This document shows positions 47,789 through 55,189 of a stretch of 64,000 nt of DNA, piece by piece. Position 1 is the first letter of the stretch; the number at the start of each line of letters is the position of its first letter. The stretch is taken from contig JACKJV010000002.1 of assembly GCA_020637775.1 (NCBI GenBank), positions 62,001 to 126,000 on the forward strand, written 5' to 3'. Under the pieces are notes generated by a model. It did no database searches. It was not told the DNA's origin and worked only from the letters and a program-made list of their open reading frames with translations. The DNA is from Brucellaceae bacterium. GTDB taxonomy: Bacteria > Pseudomonadota > Alphaproteobacteria > Rhizobiales > Rhizobiaceae. The position numbers and the translations under genes were made by a program.

Positions 47789-48492
47789 AGGCAGCCCTTT
47801 TCGTCGGTGGCTGGGAAGGTCATGCACCGACCCGGTTTTCCGACTGGTACGCCGCCCTGCTGACGGCCAACGGCTTCACCGTCGATATCCATGACACGCT
47901 GGAGCCGCTCGAACATCCCGAACGCCTGGCCGATGTGGATCTCATCACGCCGATCTGGTCGTCGGCGCGATCCGGCCACCGCGAGGAATTCGGCAACATG
48001 ACGAAGCCGCAGGAAGACGGCCTGCTGAAGCTGATTGGCGAGGGATGCGGCATTGCCGGCTGGCATGGCCACATGGGCGATGCCTTTCGCGACCGCCCGA
48101 CCTACCATTTCCTGATCGGCGGGCAATTCGTCGCCCATCCGCCCGGCTGGCCGGACAATCTCCAGCCGGCGGAGGATTACATCGATTACGACGTCACCAT
48201 CTGCAAACCGGACGATCCCGTCGTCCAGGGCATTCGCAGCTTCCGCATCCGCTCCGAGCAATATTACATGCTCGTCGATCCGTCGAACGAGGTCTTGGCG
48301 ACGACCACGTTTTCCGGTGATCACCTGTGGTGGATCGAGGGCACGGTGATCCCGGTTGTCTGGAAACGCCGCTGGGACAAGGGGCGGGTCTTCTACTGCT
48401 CCATCGGCCACGAACTCGACGATCTGAAAGTGCCGCAGGTGACCGAGATCATCCGCCGCGGCGCCCTTTGGGCAGCGCGTTCACGCCCGTAG
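47785..48492 (+). CDS. ThuA-domain protein
   Basis: 235 residues with the ThuA (trehalose-utilisation, class I glutamine amidotransferase-like) fold: KAALFVGGWEGHAP, GCGIAGWHGHMGDAFRDRPTYHFLIGG, WKRRWDKGRVFYCSIGHELDD. ThuA in Sinorhizobium acts with ThuB in the keto-sugar route for trehalose; related proteins occur in many sugar operons. Its presence supports a sugar-like substrate with a keto intermediate. Last gene of the plus operon, start overlapping the previous stop (ATGA). Confidence 0.9.
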   Translation: MKAALFVGGWEGHAPTRFSDWYAALLTANGFTVDIHDTLEPLEHPERLADVDLITPIWSSARSGHREEFGNMTKPQEDGLLKLIGEGCGIAGWHGHMGDAFRDRPTYHFLIGGQFVAHPPGWPDNLQPAEDYIDYDVTICKPDDPVVQGIRSFRIRSEQYYMLVDPSNEVLATTTFSGDHLWWIEGTVIPVVWKRRWDKGRVFYCSIGHELDDLKVPQVTEIIRRGALWAARSRP

Positions 48493-48535
48493 GCCGCACC
48501 GGCCTTGCGCGATGCCCTTGCGGGCAGGCCTGCCG

Positions 48536-48781
48536 TCATTGTCTGCGCGGCTTTTCGATGCCGTGGGGTGCATCCTTGCGGCGGGTCTGCTTGGCCACGG
48601 CGTCGGCCTGCACCTCGTTGTCATAGGGCGAGGCCGACGTGCCGCGTCCGTCTCCCTTGTCCGTAATGGCATCGGCGGCGCTGCGCCGGTTGTCGCCTTG
48701 CGTTCTGGATGTCGCTTGCGCCCTGGCGTGGTCCTTTTGCGGCCCCTGGCCTTCAGGCGGCGTGTCCGGTTTCCCGGCCAT
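48536..48781 (-). CDS. Small hydrophilic protein, unknown
   Basis: 81 residues, very polar and Pro/Gln/Lys/Asp-rich with no hydrophobic segment, probably disordered. No family recognised. GAGG lies seven bases before the ATG. It follows the 89-residue gene by 23 bases, so it is likely the last gene of a three-gene minus operon at the edge of the stress island. Confidence 0.6.
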   Translation of the reverse strand: MAGKPDTPPEGQGPQKDHARAQATSRTQGDNRRSAADAITDKGDGRGTSASPYDNEVQADAVAKQTRRKDAPHGIEKPRRQ

Positions 48782-48804
48782 GGCAATACCTCATGTTTCT
48801 GGTG

Positions 48805-49074
48805 TCAGCTTGAATCCCGCTCGACGAACGTGTTGAAACGGCTCGTTGCGCCATCCTCGGTTGTCTCCTGGTAAAGGAACGCCAGGCCGCTCTCGTCGAA
48901 CACACGGAAAAACTCTTCCCACGATACCGGAACCAGGCGCGGTTCCGGCTCACCGAAGTCGATGCGCAGGATGCCGCCGGTTTCCCCGGTTTTCACCATC
49001 GCCGGATGGCCATCCCGCTTCTCCGCCCATGTCCTGATTTCGGCGTGATCGGTCGTCGTCATGGCCTCACTCAT
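48805..49074 (-). CDS. Small protein, paralog of the 104-residue protein at 50178
   Basis: 89 residues, soluble. Shares with the product of 50178-50492 the pattern HxEIRxWAxxRxGxPAMV, LRIxF, VxWxEFF and FDxxxL. No function known to me. GAGGGAG lies seven bases before ATG 49074. Its start overlaps the 3' end of the 115-residue gene by eight bases, indicating one operon. Confidence 0.7.
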   Translation of the reverse strand: MSEAMTTTDHAEIRTWAEKRDGHPAMVKTGETGGILRIDFGEPEPRLVPVSWEEFFRVFDESGLAFLYQETTEDGATSRFNTFVERDSS

Positions 49075-49414
49075 GGGTCTCTCCCTCGCCGGTTCTGCCG
49101 GTTTGCGTCTTCAGCGGATTGCCGATTTTGCCCTGGAGGACTTCGCGCGGCCCTTCCGGCGGGAAGGGAGCGTCATTCATTTCCAGCACCTCGTAGAGCT
49201 TTTCGTCCCGGAACGCGCTGGCGAACCGGGTCGAGACACCGTCTCCGGGCTTGGCATCGCTTTCCAGGAAATCGTCTTCCGCCTCGCTGGCGACGATGCG
49301 CGCGTCGGCCGGCGACAGGGCCCTGACAATCACTTCGCCATGGCTGGTTGCCCGGTCCCAGTTGGGATCGTAATCTGCTGCCGCCGGGCGGAGTTTGTAA
49401 ATGAAGGTTTTCAT
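49067..49414 (-). CDS. Conserved-looking small protein, unknown
   Basis: 115 residues, soluble, acidic: MKTFIYKLRPAAADYD, GEVIVRALSPADARIVASEAE and RDEKLYEVLEMND. Function not recognised. First gene of a three-gene minus operon in the stress island. A near-match stress promoter (AGAAC in place of GGAAC) lies at 49423-49448, very close to the ATG, so it may be fortuitous. Confidence 0.65.
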   Translation of the reverse strand: MKTFIYKLRPAAADYDPNWDRATSHGEVIVRALSPADARIVASEAEDDFLESDAKPGDGVSTRFASAFRDEKLYEVLEMNDAPFPPEGPREVLQGKIGNPLKTQTGRTGEGETHE

Positions 49415-49422
49415 GTCCGCAA

Positions 49423-49448
49423 AACAGGCGCGGGCAGGGTTTTGTTCT
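49423..49448 (-). promoter_or_regulatory. Weak EcfG-type promoter candidate, one mismatch
   Basis: Minus strand AGAAC-N18-GTT, one base off GGAAC. Only nine bases separate GTT from the downstream ATG, which leaves almost no leader, so confidence is low. Confidence 0.25.
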
Positions 49449-49506
49449 GGCCACGGACACCGCCATGATGGACAGGGCAGGGCGGAGGAGCGGTCCGCCG
49501 CCTTTC

Positions 49507-49701
49507 TTACCGGGGCATGTTGCTGGACGTGTCGTCGGCGGGGCCGGGGTTGCTCCGGCGTTGCCGCGCAAGCGCGCGCTGAAGTTCGGTCGCCAGTTCG
49601 AGCAACCGCTCCGGAACCTTCTCGCTCTCGATTTCACGCAGCAGGAGCCGCAATTCGCCGGGCAGGCTGGTCAGGCGGCCTTCATTGTCATTGCTCGTCA
49701 T
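49507..49701 (-). CDS. Possible NepR-like anti-sigma protein
   Basis: 64 residues. The core LRLLLREIESEKVPERLLELATELQ fits the remembered NepR pattern LRxxY-(x)7-ExVPExLLxLLxxL: LR and VPE are exactly ten residues apart in both, and VPERLLEL is typical. The conserved aromatic after LR is Leu here. NepR holds EcfG sigma inactive until PhyR-P binds it. A gene for an EcfG-like sigma lies 7 kb away in the same island, but no phyR is visible. AAGGGG precedes the ATG. The homology is suggestive only. Confidence 0.45.
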   Translation of the reverse strand: MTSNDNEGRLTSLPGELRLLLREIESEKVPERLLELATELQRALARQRRSNPGPADDTSSNMPR

Positions 49702-49866
49702 GAAAACCCCTTGCCATCCAGCATGTCCCTGCCGTCAAGCTTCCAAGAGCTTGCGCTTATATTCAAGGGAAAACCGGTGGAAAGGGCTGCAAAAGATCAT
49801 CGTCAATTCCTGCCCCGATCTTGATAACAGGCCGGTAGCGGCCGGCCGGCCCTGTTTCGCGGCCTA

Positions 49867-50028
49867 TCAGGATGGGCCGTCGTAAAGGTCGTGGACCTTG
49901 CGTTCCTGCTTCGCGCGTTCGTTGCGCGAAAGCCGGCGCCGTTTCATCATCACGAAGATGAACACCGCACCCAGCAGGACCGGACCAAGCGCCACGGCCA
50001 CGAACCAGAGATAATTTGAAAGAACCAT
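49867..50028 (-). CDS. Single-span small membrane protein under stress promoter
   Basis: 53 residues: one hydrophobic helix (WFVAVALGPVLLGAVFIFVMM) and a basic cytoplasmic tail (KRRRLSRNERAKQERK). Function unknown. ATG 50026-50028 follows GAGG by six bases, and an exact GGAAC-N17-GTT promoter ends 28 bases upstream. This places the start firmly despite the longer open frame. Confidence 0.75.
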   Translation of the reverse strand: MVLSNYLWFVAVALGPVLLGAVFIFVMMKRRRLSRNERAKQERKVHDLYDGPS

Positions 50029-50055
50029 TGTGCGCCTCGCTTCCTTGCAAGGAAA

Positions 50056-50080
50056 AACAGGCCGGCGCTCTCGATGTTCC
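50056..50080 (-). promoter_or_regulatory. EcfG-type general stress promoter
   Basis: Minus strand GGAAC (50080-50076), 17-base spacer, GTT (50058-50056), an exact match to the alphaproteobacterial stress promoter. It drives the 53-residue membrane protein. Confidence 0.75.
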
Positions 50081-50117
50081 ATGATCGGCCGCTCCCGCAC
50101 AATGAACGGACGCCAGG

Positions 50118-50142
50118 TGAACAATTGTTGTTCTCGCGGGTT
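50118..50142 (+). promoter_or_regulatory. EcfG-type promoter candidate, one mismatch
   Basis: TGAAC-N17-GTT, one mismatch in the -35 element, 35 bases before the 104-residue gene. It is back to back with the exact promoter on the other strand. Confidence 0.45.
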
Positions 50143-50177
50143 GGCCTCTGTCGAATGACAAGGAGAGGAGGCCGGTC

Positions 50178-50492
50178 ATGGCCGAGACACGAATGCTGAC
50201 CCGGCACGGCGAGATCAGGGACTGGGCTGCGGCCAGGGCCGGAATGCCGGCCATGGTACCGGCGGTGCCATCGGCCGGGCAGATGAGCCCGGTGCTGCGC
50301 ATCATGTTCGACCAGCAGGCCTATACCGAGGTGGACGAGGCGCACGACCGGCCACAGGCTGTCGGTGACGTCGAGATCGTGGAATGGAGTGAATGGTTCG
50401 ACGAATTCGATCGCCAGAATCTCGGCCTTGTTGTCGCTGAGGACCAACCGGGACAGATCGACAGTTTTCACGAACTCGTGGTTCGCGGATAG
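50178..50492 (+). CDS. Small protein, paralog of the 89-residue protein at 48805
   Basis: 104 residues, soluble: TRHGEIRDWAAARAGMPAMV, then LRIMF and VEIVEWSEWFDEFDRQNLGL. It clearly resembles the product of 48805-49074 but has an extra loop of about 15 residues in the middle. Function unknown; repetition of this family in a stress island suggests a stress role. AGGAGAGGAGG before the ATG is a strong ribosome site. Confidence 0.75.
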   Translation: MAETRMLTRHGEIRDWAAARAGMPAMVPAVPSAGQMSPVLRIMFDQQAYTEVDEAHDRPQAVGDVEIVEWSEWFDEFDRQNLGLVVAEDQPGQIDSFHELVVRG

Positions 50493-50531
50493 CCGAAACC
50501 GTCACCGGACCAGGCCTTGAGGCGGGCATGG

Positions 50532-51305
50532 TCACGAGGGATTGGCCATGTCCGAAGCGCGCGCGGCGATGCGGGCAAGCCAGCGGTGAAGCGCGTCGGG
50601 ATCCGCCAGGCGATAGCGTGCGCGCGTCACGCCGGCGCCGACCTTGATGGCAATGCCATTCCAGTCTTCAATCCGCTCGAAAGCGGCCTCGTCGGTGGTA
50701 TCGTCGCCCGCGAAGACGGGCAGGCGCCCGGCGAAAGGCGGTTTTGCCATGAAATCGGCCAGCGCGTCCCCTTTCGTTCGGGCGCTCGCCTTGAACTCCA
50801 CGACCATCTTGCCTTCGATCACGTGAATGGCCGCAGAGGTTGCGCGCACCTCCCGTGCCAGTGCCAGACAAGCGGCGGCAAGGTCCGGCCGCTTGCGGTA
50901 ATGCAGCGAGAGCGAGCCCTGCTTGGTTTCGATTACCAGCCCGTCATGGCGTGCCGACAAGGCATCGGCCGCGCCGCGAACAGCCTCCAGCGCCAGGGCC
51001 TGTGTTTCGGCCCGGCGCAGCACGCCGTCGCCAAGCCGCCATTCCAGCCCGTGGACCCCGGCCACGGGCGGCCGGAACGATCCCAGCCGGCGGTCTATGT
51101 CGCGAATTTCCCGTCCCGAGATGATGGCAAGCGCACCGTTTGCACAGCCATGCAGAATGCGCAGGTCGGCAAGCACACCGGCGTCGATCCGCGCGTCCGC
51201 CGGGTTCTCCACGATCCTGGCAAGCGTGCCGTCGAAATCGAGAAAGAAGGCGGCCTGCCGGGCCGCCAGATCGTCCGGCGGTGCCGGCAGGCTTTCGCTA
51301 TCCAT
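50532..51305 (-). CDS. otsB: Trehalose-6-phosphate phosphatase OtsB
   Basis: 257-residue HAD phosphatase. Motif I FFLDFDGTLARIV holds the nucleophile Asp; IISGREIRDIDRRLG and HGLEWRLGDG match trehalose phosphatases; motif IV is FAGDDTTDEAAFE. It converts trehalose-6-phosphate, the OtsA product, to trehalose, a protectant against desiccation and osmotic stress. otsA lies 4 kb away on the same strand, unlinked. An exact GGAAC-N17-CGTT promoter lies 41 bases upstream. Confidence 0.93.
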   Translation of the reverse strand: MDSESLPAPPDDLAARQAAFFLDFDGTLARIVENPADARIDAGVLADLRILHGCANGALAIISGREIRDIDRRLGSFRPPVAGVHGLEWRLGDGVLRRAETQALALEAVRGAADALSARHDGLVIETKQGSLSLHYRKRPDLAAACLALAREVRATSAAIHVIEGKMVVEFKASARTKGDALADFMAKPPFAGRLPVFAGDDTTDEAAFERIEDWNGIAIKVGAGVTRARYRLADPDALHRWLARIAARASDMANPS

Positions 51306-51345
51306 GGCTGGCTTGCCTTCGCCTTTGCCGTGGTTGCGCCGGATG

Positions 51346-51371
51346 AACGGTCATCCGCATCCGGAAGTTCC
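51346..51371 (-). promoter_or_regulatory. EcfG-type promoter of otsB
   Basis: Minus strand GGAAC (51371-51367), 18-base spacer, GTT (51348-51346) preceded by C, the full GGAAC-N17-CGTT form. Ends 41 bases before the otsB ATG. Confidence 0.8.
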
Positions 51372-51392
51372 CTCTTGCAAGCGGCTCAAACA

Positions 51393-52010
51393 TCATTGCG
51401 TTTCCTGCATGTAGGCGCGGATCGACCGCAATGCCGCGCGTGAGCGGATCTGTTCGGCGGTATAGGTGCGCGGCTCAAGCCGCGTGCCGTGCCGGCTGCG
51501 CCGCACATCGAACGAGCGCCGTGCCGCCACGGGTCTGTCGCGCGCGGTATAGGTTGCAACGATCGTCACGGTCAGTTCGTCAATGGTATCGGCCGTCTCG
51601 CCCTGCGTCATGGTCCGGTCGATCAATTGCTGGTAAGTGCCGATATCGATCAGTTCGCTGCTGTCGAGCGGCCCCTGGAGCCATTGCGGGCGGCGGTCGC
51701 CCTGATCGCTGACCTCCAGGTCAAGGTCGCTGAGCGAACAGCGCGACCGGCGGAACGCCTTGTCGCTGCCAGAGCGGTATCCGGCATCGGTGATCACCGC
51801 TTCCACATAGATGGGTTCGGCGCTCATGTTGGCGATCAGGCAATGAGACCGGAGACTGTGTCCGGCGCCCTGGTTGATCAGGATCTTCGGTCTGATGCGG
51901 TCTCGGTAATTGCCGAGCAGAAGCTGGAAATAGAGGGTCCAGACCACCAGTGTCGCCATGTTCGCGATGGCGCTGACGGCCCCGTGATTGTCTTGCAGCC
52001 AGATCCACAT
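51393..52010 (-). CDS. Membrane-anchored unknown protein under stress promoter
   Basis: 205 residues: one N-terminal hydrophobic helix (AIANMATLVVWTLYFQLLL), then a soluble beta-rich domain (KILINQGAGHSLRSHCLIANMSAEPIYVEAVITD) with several Arg-rich stretches near the C-terminus. No family recognised. GGAAGAG lies about six bases before the ATG and an exact stress promoter lies 33 bases upstream. Confidence 0.75.
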   Translation of the reverse strand: MWIWLQDNHGAVSAIANMATLVVWTLYFQLLLGNYRDRIRPKILINQGAGHSLRSHCLIANMSAEPIYVEAVITDAGYRSGSDKAFRRSRCSLSDLDLEVSDQGDRRPQWLQGPLDSSELIDIGTYQQLIDRTMTQGETADTIDELTVTIVATYTARDRPVAARRSFDVRRSRHGTRLEPRTYTAEQIRSRAALRSIRAYMQETQ

Positions 52011-52042
52011 GGCTCTCTTCCGAAAGTCGTTGCCGTGAACCG

Positions 52043-52067
52043 AACGCCGCAGACATGCTGATGTTCC
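52043..52067 (-). promoter_or_regulatory. EcfG-type promoter of the 205-residue gene
   Basis: Minus strand GGAAC (52067-52063), 17-base spacer ending in C, GTT (52045-52043), i.e. GGAAC-N16-CGTT. Confidence 0.8.
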
Positions 52068-52104
52068 GATGGGTCGGGTACGCCGGATGCGGCCGGCCTG
52101 GGCG

Positions 52105-52138
52105 AAAAAGGAACCGGCCGCGCGAGCGGGCCGGTTCC
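52105..52138 (-). terminator. Intrinsic terminator after the DUF3008 gene
   Basis: Ten-base arms GGAACCGGCC/GGCCGGTTCC with a nine-base loop (52110-52138), followed on the minus strand by TTTTT. It lies about 85 bases beyond the DUF3008 stop and ends the BON-DUF3008 transcript. Confidence 0.8.
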
Positions 52139-52222
52139 AGGCGGCCTTCGCCGCCGGATCGCAGCGGACAAGCGGAGGATTGGGGGCAGGAAAATCCGCT
52201 GCGATTCCTGAAGGAAGGGGGC

Positions 52223-52408
52223 TTAATCGCTGTCGTGGCCCGGTTTTCCCTTGCGCTTGGTGGAAGCCATGTCCTCAAGTTCCTTCTCGCTCATGGAGTC
52301 CGCCATGTCTTTCGACGCACCTTTCAGGTCGCCTTTGTCCTTCTCGCCGCGCTTGGCCGCGAGCGCGGCGCCGGCGGCCATCTGCTGGGCTTTCGATTTC
52401 GCGGGCAT
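52223..52408 (-). CDS. DUF3008-family small protein
   Basis: 61 residues beginning MPAKSKAQQMAAGAALAAKRG and containing MSEKELEDMASTKRKGKP, the DUF3008 pattern as I remember it. Very basic and soluble; function unknown, often found with stress genes. AAAGGAGG lies before ATG 52408; an in-frame ATG at 52429 overlaps the BON gene and is not preferred. Probably co-transcribed with the BON-domain gene 17 bases upstream. Confidence 0.85.
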   Translation of the reverse strand: MPAKSKAQQMAAGAALAAKRGEKDKGDLKGASKDMADSMSEKELEDMASTKRKGKPGHDSD

Positions 52409-52425
52409 CGCTGCCTCCTTTGTCT

Positions 52426-53046
52426 TCAAGGATTTCCCGGTTCGCTCGCCGCTTCGCGGATGCGCAGGTTGTTCTGCGTATGCCGGACACCGCTGACGGA
52501 ATCGGCGCAGTCTTCCGCGCGCCGCTTTTCGAAGCGGTCGGTGACAAAGCCGGTCAATGTCACCTCGCCATCACTGACCGTTACGTCGATATCGCTGGCA
52601 TCCAGTGCGCCATCATCCATCATCCGGTCGCTGACATCGTCGAGGATCCGTTCGTCGGAGCGGCGATAGCCCTTCGGCCCCTTGCCCCGGTGCTTGTCGC
52701 GCTCCCGGCGCCGTTCGGCGTCTTCGTCTCCGAACCATGAACTGACTTCATCGCTCGCTCTGTCCCAGAAGTCGCGTCCTTCGCCACCATGCCGGGGTGC
52801 CTGGCGGTCCCAGTGGCCGCGCGGATAGCCGCCATGGCGCGGCTGCCCGTACCAGCCGCCGATGAAGGGAATGCCATAGCCGGGCATGGGCCGGTCGGCG
52901 TAATGCTCGCCCCACCATGCAGTGGATCGCGGTTCGCCCTGCCGGCGGTTTTCCCAGAACTGCGGATCGGGATAATCGCGCTCCGGCACGTCATCCCATG
53001 GGCGGTCATAGCCGGGGCGCTGTCCTCGCGGACGATCATAGGCCAT
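52426..53046 (-). CDS. BON-domain protein with Trp/Tyr/Gly/Arg-rich N-terminus
   Basis: 206 residues. The first half is low-complexity (YDRPRGQRPGYDRPWDD, GGWYGQPRHGGYPRGHWDR). Then DEVSSWFGDEDAERRRERD leads into a BON domain at about residues 130-195 (DIDVTVSDGEVTLTGFVTDRFEKRRAED). BON domains are found in osmotic-stress proteins such as OsmY and bind membranes. No signal peptide is seen. GAGGAG precedes the ATG; a one-mismatch stress promoter lies 38 bases upstream. Confidence 0.85.
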   Translation of the reverse strand: MAYDRPRGQRPGYDRPWDDVPERDYPDPQFWENRRQGEPRSTAWWGEHYADRPMPGYGIPFIGGWYGQPRHGGYPRGHWDRQAPRHGGEGRDFWDRASDEVSSWFGDEDAERRRERDKHRGKGPKGYRRSDERILDDVSDRMMDDGALDASDIDVTVSDGEVTLTGFVTDRFEKRRAEDCADSVSGVRHTQNNLRIREAASEPGNP

Positions 53047-53083
53047 TGCTTGCTCCTCAGCGTTTCAGAACCTCTCGCCTCCA

Positions 53084-53108
53084 AACGGAAACCCCTGCTG
53101 TTTGTTCG
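53084..53108 (-). promoter_or_regulatory. EcfG-type promoter candidate for the BON gene, one mismatch
   Basis: Minus strand CGAAC-N17-GTT with C before GTT; one mismatch in the -35. The 313-base gap 53047-53359 holds this and the plus-strand stress promoter and nothing else I recognise. Confidence 0.5.
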
Positions 53109-53213
53109 CCTGCCGCGCCAAAAAAAAGCCAATGGCGGCATGATCCGTCGGACGGGCGCAAGGTGCAGCAGCGCCACCCGCTTGGCTCCATGCCGGTGGT
53201 CGGAACGGCCTGC

Positions 53214-53238
53214 GGAACATTCATCAAAATTGCGGGTT
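53214..53238 (+). promoter_or_regulatory. EcfG-type promoter of the DUF892 gene
   Basis: GGAAC (53214-53218), 17-base spacer, GTT (53236-53238). The gene start is 122 bases downstream, the longest leader among these promoters. Confidence 0.75.
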
Positions 53239-53359
53239 GAGCCGGGCATTGCCGCCATGGCGGGAGGGAGGCGTATCGGTCAACCGGACCTGCGCCAGCC
53301 CTTCAAGCGGCTGCGCGGCAATGTCTGCCTCAATTCATTCAATCACAGGGAGCTGCATG

Positions 53360-53857
53360 ATGGCCAAAGAGAAAACCTTGTCGGATCTGTTCTACGACAC
53401 CCTCAAGGACGTCTACTACGCCGAACGGAAAATCCTGAAGGCGCTGCCGAAAATGGCCCGCGCGGCCGAATCCGACGATTTGCGCAAGGCCTTCGAGCAT
53501 CATCGCGACGAAACCGAAGGCCAGATCGAACGCCTCCAGAAAGTCTTCGAGATCCTGGACAGGCGCGCGCAGGGCAAGACCTGCGAGGCGATCGAGGGCA
53601 TTATCGGTGAAGGCGAGGAAATCATGGATGCCTTCGGCAAGTCGCCGGCCCTGGATGCCGGACTGATTTCCGCTGCCCAGGCTGTCGAGCACTACGAGAT
53701 CGCCCGCTATGGCACGTTGAAGCGCTGGGCCAGTGAACTGGGTCTCAACGACGCCGCCAAACTGCTCGAAGAGACGTTGAAGGAGGAATCCAGGACGGAC
53801 GATTCGCTGACCAAGCTCGCCGAATCGGAAGCAAACAGGAAGGCAAAGGCCGCCTGA
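53360..53857 (+). CDS. YciF/DUF892 ferritin-like stress protein
   Basis: 165 residues, all-helical. MAKEKTLSDLFYDTLKDVYYAERKILKALPKMARAA is the DUF892 signature; metal-ligand Glu/His candidates are in KAFEHHRDETEGQIERL and AVEHYEIARYGTL. A ferritin-like four-helix protein linked to osmotic and general stress. ATG 53360 gives a seven-base spacing from GGGAG; an ATG three bases earlier is possible. Exact stress promoter upstream and a terminator just after the stop, so monocistronic. Confidence 0.9.
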   Translation: MAKEKTLSDLFYDTLKDVYYAERKILKALPKMARAAESDDLRKAFEHHRDETEGQIERLQKVFEILDRRAQGKTCEAIEGIIGEGEEIMDAFGKSPALDAGLISAAQAVEHYEIARYGTLKRWASELGLNDAAKLLEETLKEESRTDDSLTKLAESEANRKAKAA

Positions 53858-53867
53858 ACAGGCAAGA

Positions 53868-53895
53868 GGGGACCGCTCGTCAGGGCGGTCCCCTT
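53868..53895 (+). terminator. Intrinsic terminator of the DUF892 gene
   Basis: Perfect nine-base arms GGGGACCGC/GCGGTCCCC with an eight-base loop, ten bases after the stop, followed by TT only, so of moderate strength. Confidence 0.7.
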
Positions 53896-53942
53896 CCGTA
53901 TCATCCGCGTGGATGGTCGCAAGGCTGCGGATGCGCGGGCAA

Positions 53943-54191
53943 TCAGTCGGCCTGCGGATCCTCTTCCTCGCCAGGTATCCGTCCACCGGTGGCGGCAGGC
54001 GGATGGACTGTCCGTTTCGTGGCCGTATGGTCCTCGTCGCGAACGCCCTCGGTGATCTTTTCTGGCGGCCTTTCGGCAACGGCGTCATTGTCGGAGTCCG
54101 AGCAGGCGCCAAGCACCAGGAGCGGCATGGCGAGGGCAAGCCCCAGGCCCGGATGGAATGCTCTCGGAATGCGTTTGGCCAGCGACAACAT
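53943..54191 (-). CDS. Small lipoprotein, unknown
   Basis: 82 residues. Signal peptide with lipobox LVLGACSDSDND (Cys at about residue 30), then a short acidic and Thr/Pro-rich tail. Probably a membrane-anchored lipoprotein of unknown function. ATG 54191 has AGGA eight bases upstream, and an exact stress promoter (18-base spacer) lies 46 bases further up, which fixes this start. Confidence 0.78.
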   Translation of the reverse strand: MLSLAKRIPRAFHPGLGLALAMPLLVLGACSDSDNDAVAERPPEKITEGVRDEDHTATKRTVHPPAATGGRIPGEEEDPQAD

Positions 54192-54236
54192 GGTCTCGTC
54201 CTTTCGAAAGGTTTGCTGTGCGTTCATTGCGGGAAA

Positions 54237-54262
54237 AACCCCTGGACGCCGGTCCATGTTCC
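54237..54262 (-). promoter_or_regulatory. EcfG-type promoter of the lipoprotein gene
   Basis: Minus strand GGAAC (54262-54258), 18-base spacer, GTT (54239-54237). Confidence 0.7.
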
Positions 54263-54300
54263 ATCGCCGGGCGATTGGACCGAAGCGCGCGTGGCGCGAG

Positions 54301-54325
54301 GGAACAACGCGGCGCATTGCCGGTT
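54301..54325 (+). promoter_or_regulatory. EcfG-type promoter of the 118-residue gene
   Basis: GGAAC (54301-54305), 17-base spacer, GTT (54323-54325), 32 bases before the ATG. Back to back with the lipoprotein promoter. Confidence 0.75.
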
Positions 54326-54356
54326 GAAGGGTCACAGGAGACAGGTTCGAGATCCG

Positions 54357-54713
54357 ATGAAGACAGGCAGGAAGACCTCAAATCCGGCGGAATTGCGCGG
54401 CGATATCGCCAAAGGCCGCGCCGGGGGAAAACGCCCCGGCTTCGACCCGGCCACCGCGCCCCTGGAGACCGACTCCGAAGCCGGCGGCATTCCCATGGAT
54501 GGGCAAACTGTGGAGACCGCCCGCAGGACGCAGGCCCGCCAGGGCAATGCCGAACCGGCCGGCGAACGTTCCGCCGGCATCACCTACGGCACCGCCATGC
54601 GCAGGATCCGGCCCGAGAGCCTTGGCTGGAAGGCCGCGCCGATGATGATGTGGGTGATCGTTGGCGCGGGTTTCCTGCTGATCCTCGCCGTGGTCCTTGC
54701 AAGCCTGCGCTGA
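54357..54713 (+). CDS. Tail-anchored small membrane protein, unknown
   Basis: 118 residues: a polar N-terminal part (NPAELRGDIAKGRAGGKRPG, ETDSEAGGIPMDGQ) and one C-terminal hydrophobic helix (MMMWVIVGAGFLLILAVVLA). Function unknown. The exact stress promoter 32 bases upstream supports ATG 54357 over earlier in-frame starts. GGAG is 15 bases away, a poor ribosome site. Confidence 0.72.
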   Translation: MKTGRKTSNPAELRGDIAKGRAGGKRPGFDPATAPLETDSEAGGIPMDGQTVETARRTQARQGNAEPAGERSAGITYGTAMRRIRPESLGWKAAPMMMWVIVGAGFLLILAVVLASLR

Positions 54714-54716
54714 GCG

Positions 54717-55151
54717 TCACGCGCGAAAGCTTGGCGCGATCGCCTTTTCATCGTCCCTCGACAGCGTCATCATGTAGCCAAGCCCGCCGGGCCCGGCGCT
54801 TCCGCTTTCATCTGGACTCGACGACGCATCCTTCCCGGCCGGACCGGCGCGCCCGGGCAGGCTGCCTTCCATGACATCGGCGCACAGACCGGCCAGCCGC
54901 GCGAAGGTCGCCGCGGACCTGTCGCCCGGAACGCGGTCCAGATCCGCCGCCAGCCGATGCAGCCGCGTGCAAAAGGCTTCCAGTTGCGCCGGATTTTGCG
55001 CGCGGGCAAGCCGGAGAAGATGCGCCGTCGCATCCCGCACGATGGCGGCCTGTGCGCTTTGCTGCTGCGCCAGAACAGGTCCGGCATTCGCCTTGAATGC
55101 GGGCGCCGCCGGCCGGCGGGGCAAGTTGCGATTGTCAGGCAGGTCAGGCAT
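54717..55151 (-). CDS. Hypothetical helical protein beside otsA
   Basis: 144 residues, Ala/Arg/Leu-rich helical middle (AIVRDATAHLLRLARAQNPAQLEAFCTRL) with polar ends. No family recognised. ATG 55151 is preferred because GGAGG lies six bases upstream. It begins 38 bases after the otsA stop on the same strand, so it may be in the otsA transcript. Confidence 0.6.
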   Translation of the reverse strand: MPDLPDNRNLPRRPAAPAFKANAGPVLAQQQSAQAAIVRDATAHLLRLARAQNPAQLEAFCTRLHRLAADLDRVPGDRSAATFARLAGLCADVMEGSLPGRAGPAGKDASSSPDESGSAGPGGLGYMMTLSRDDEKAIAPSFRA

Positions 55152-55189
55152 GGCAGCCTCCATCCGTTCTTGTTCTTCCCCGCTTTTCC

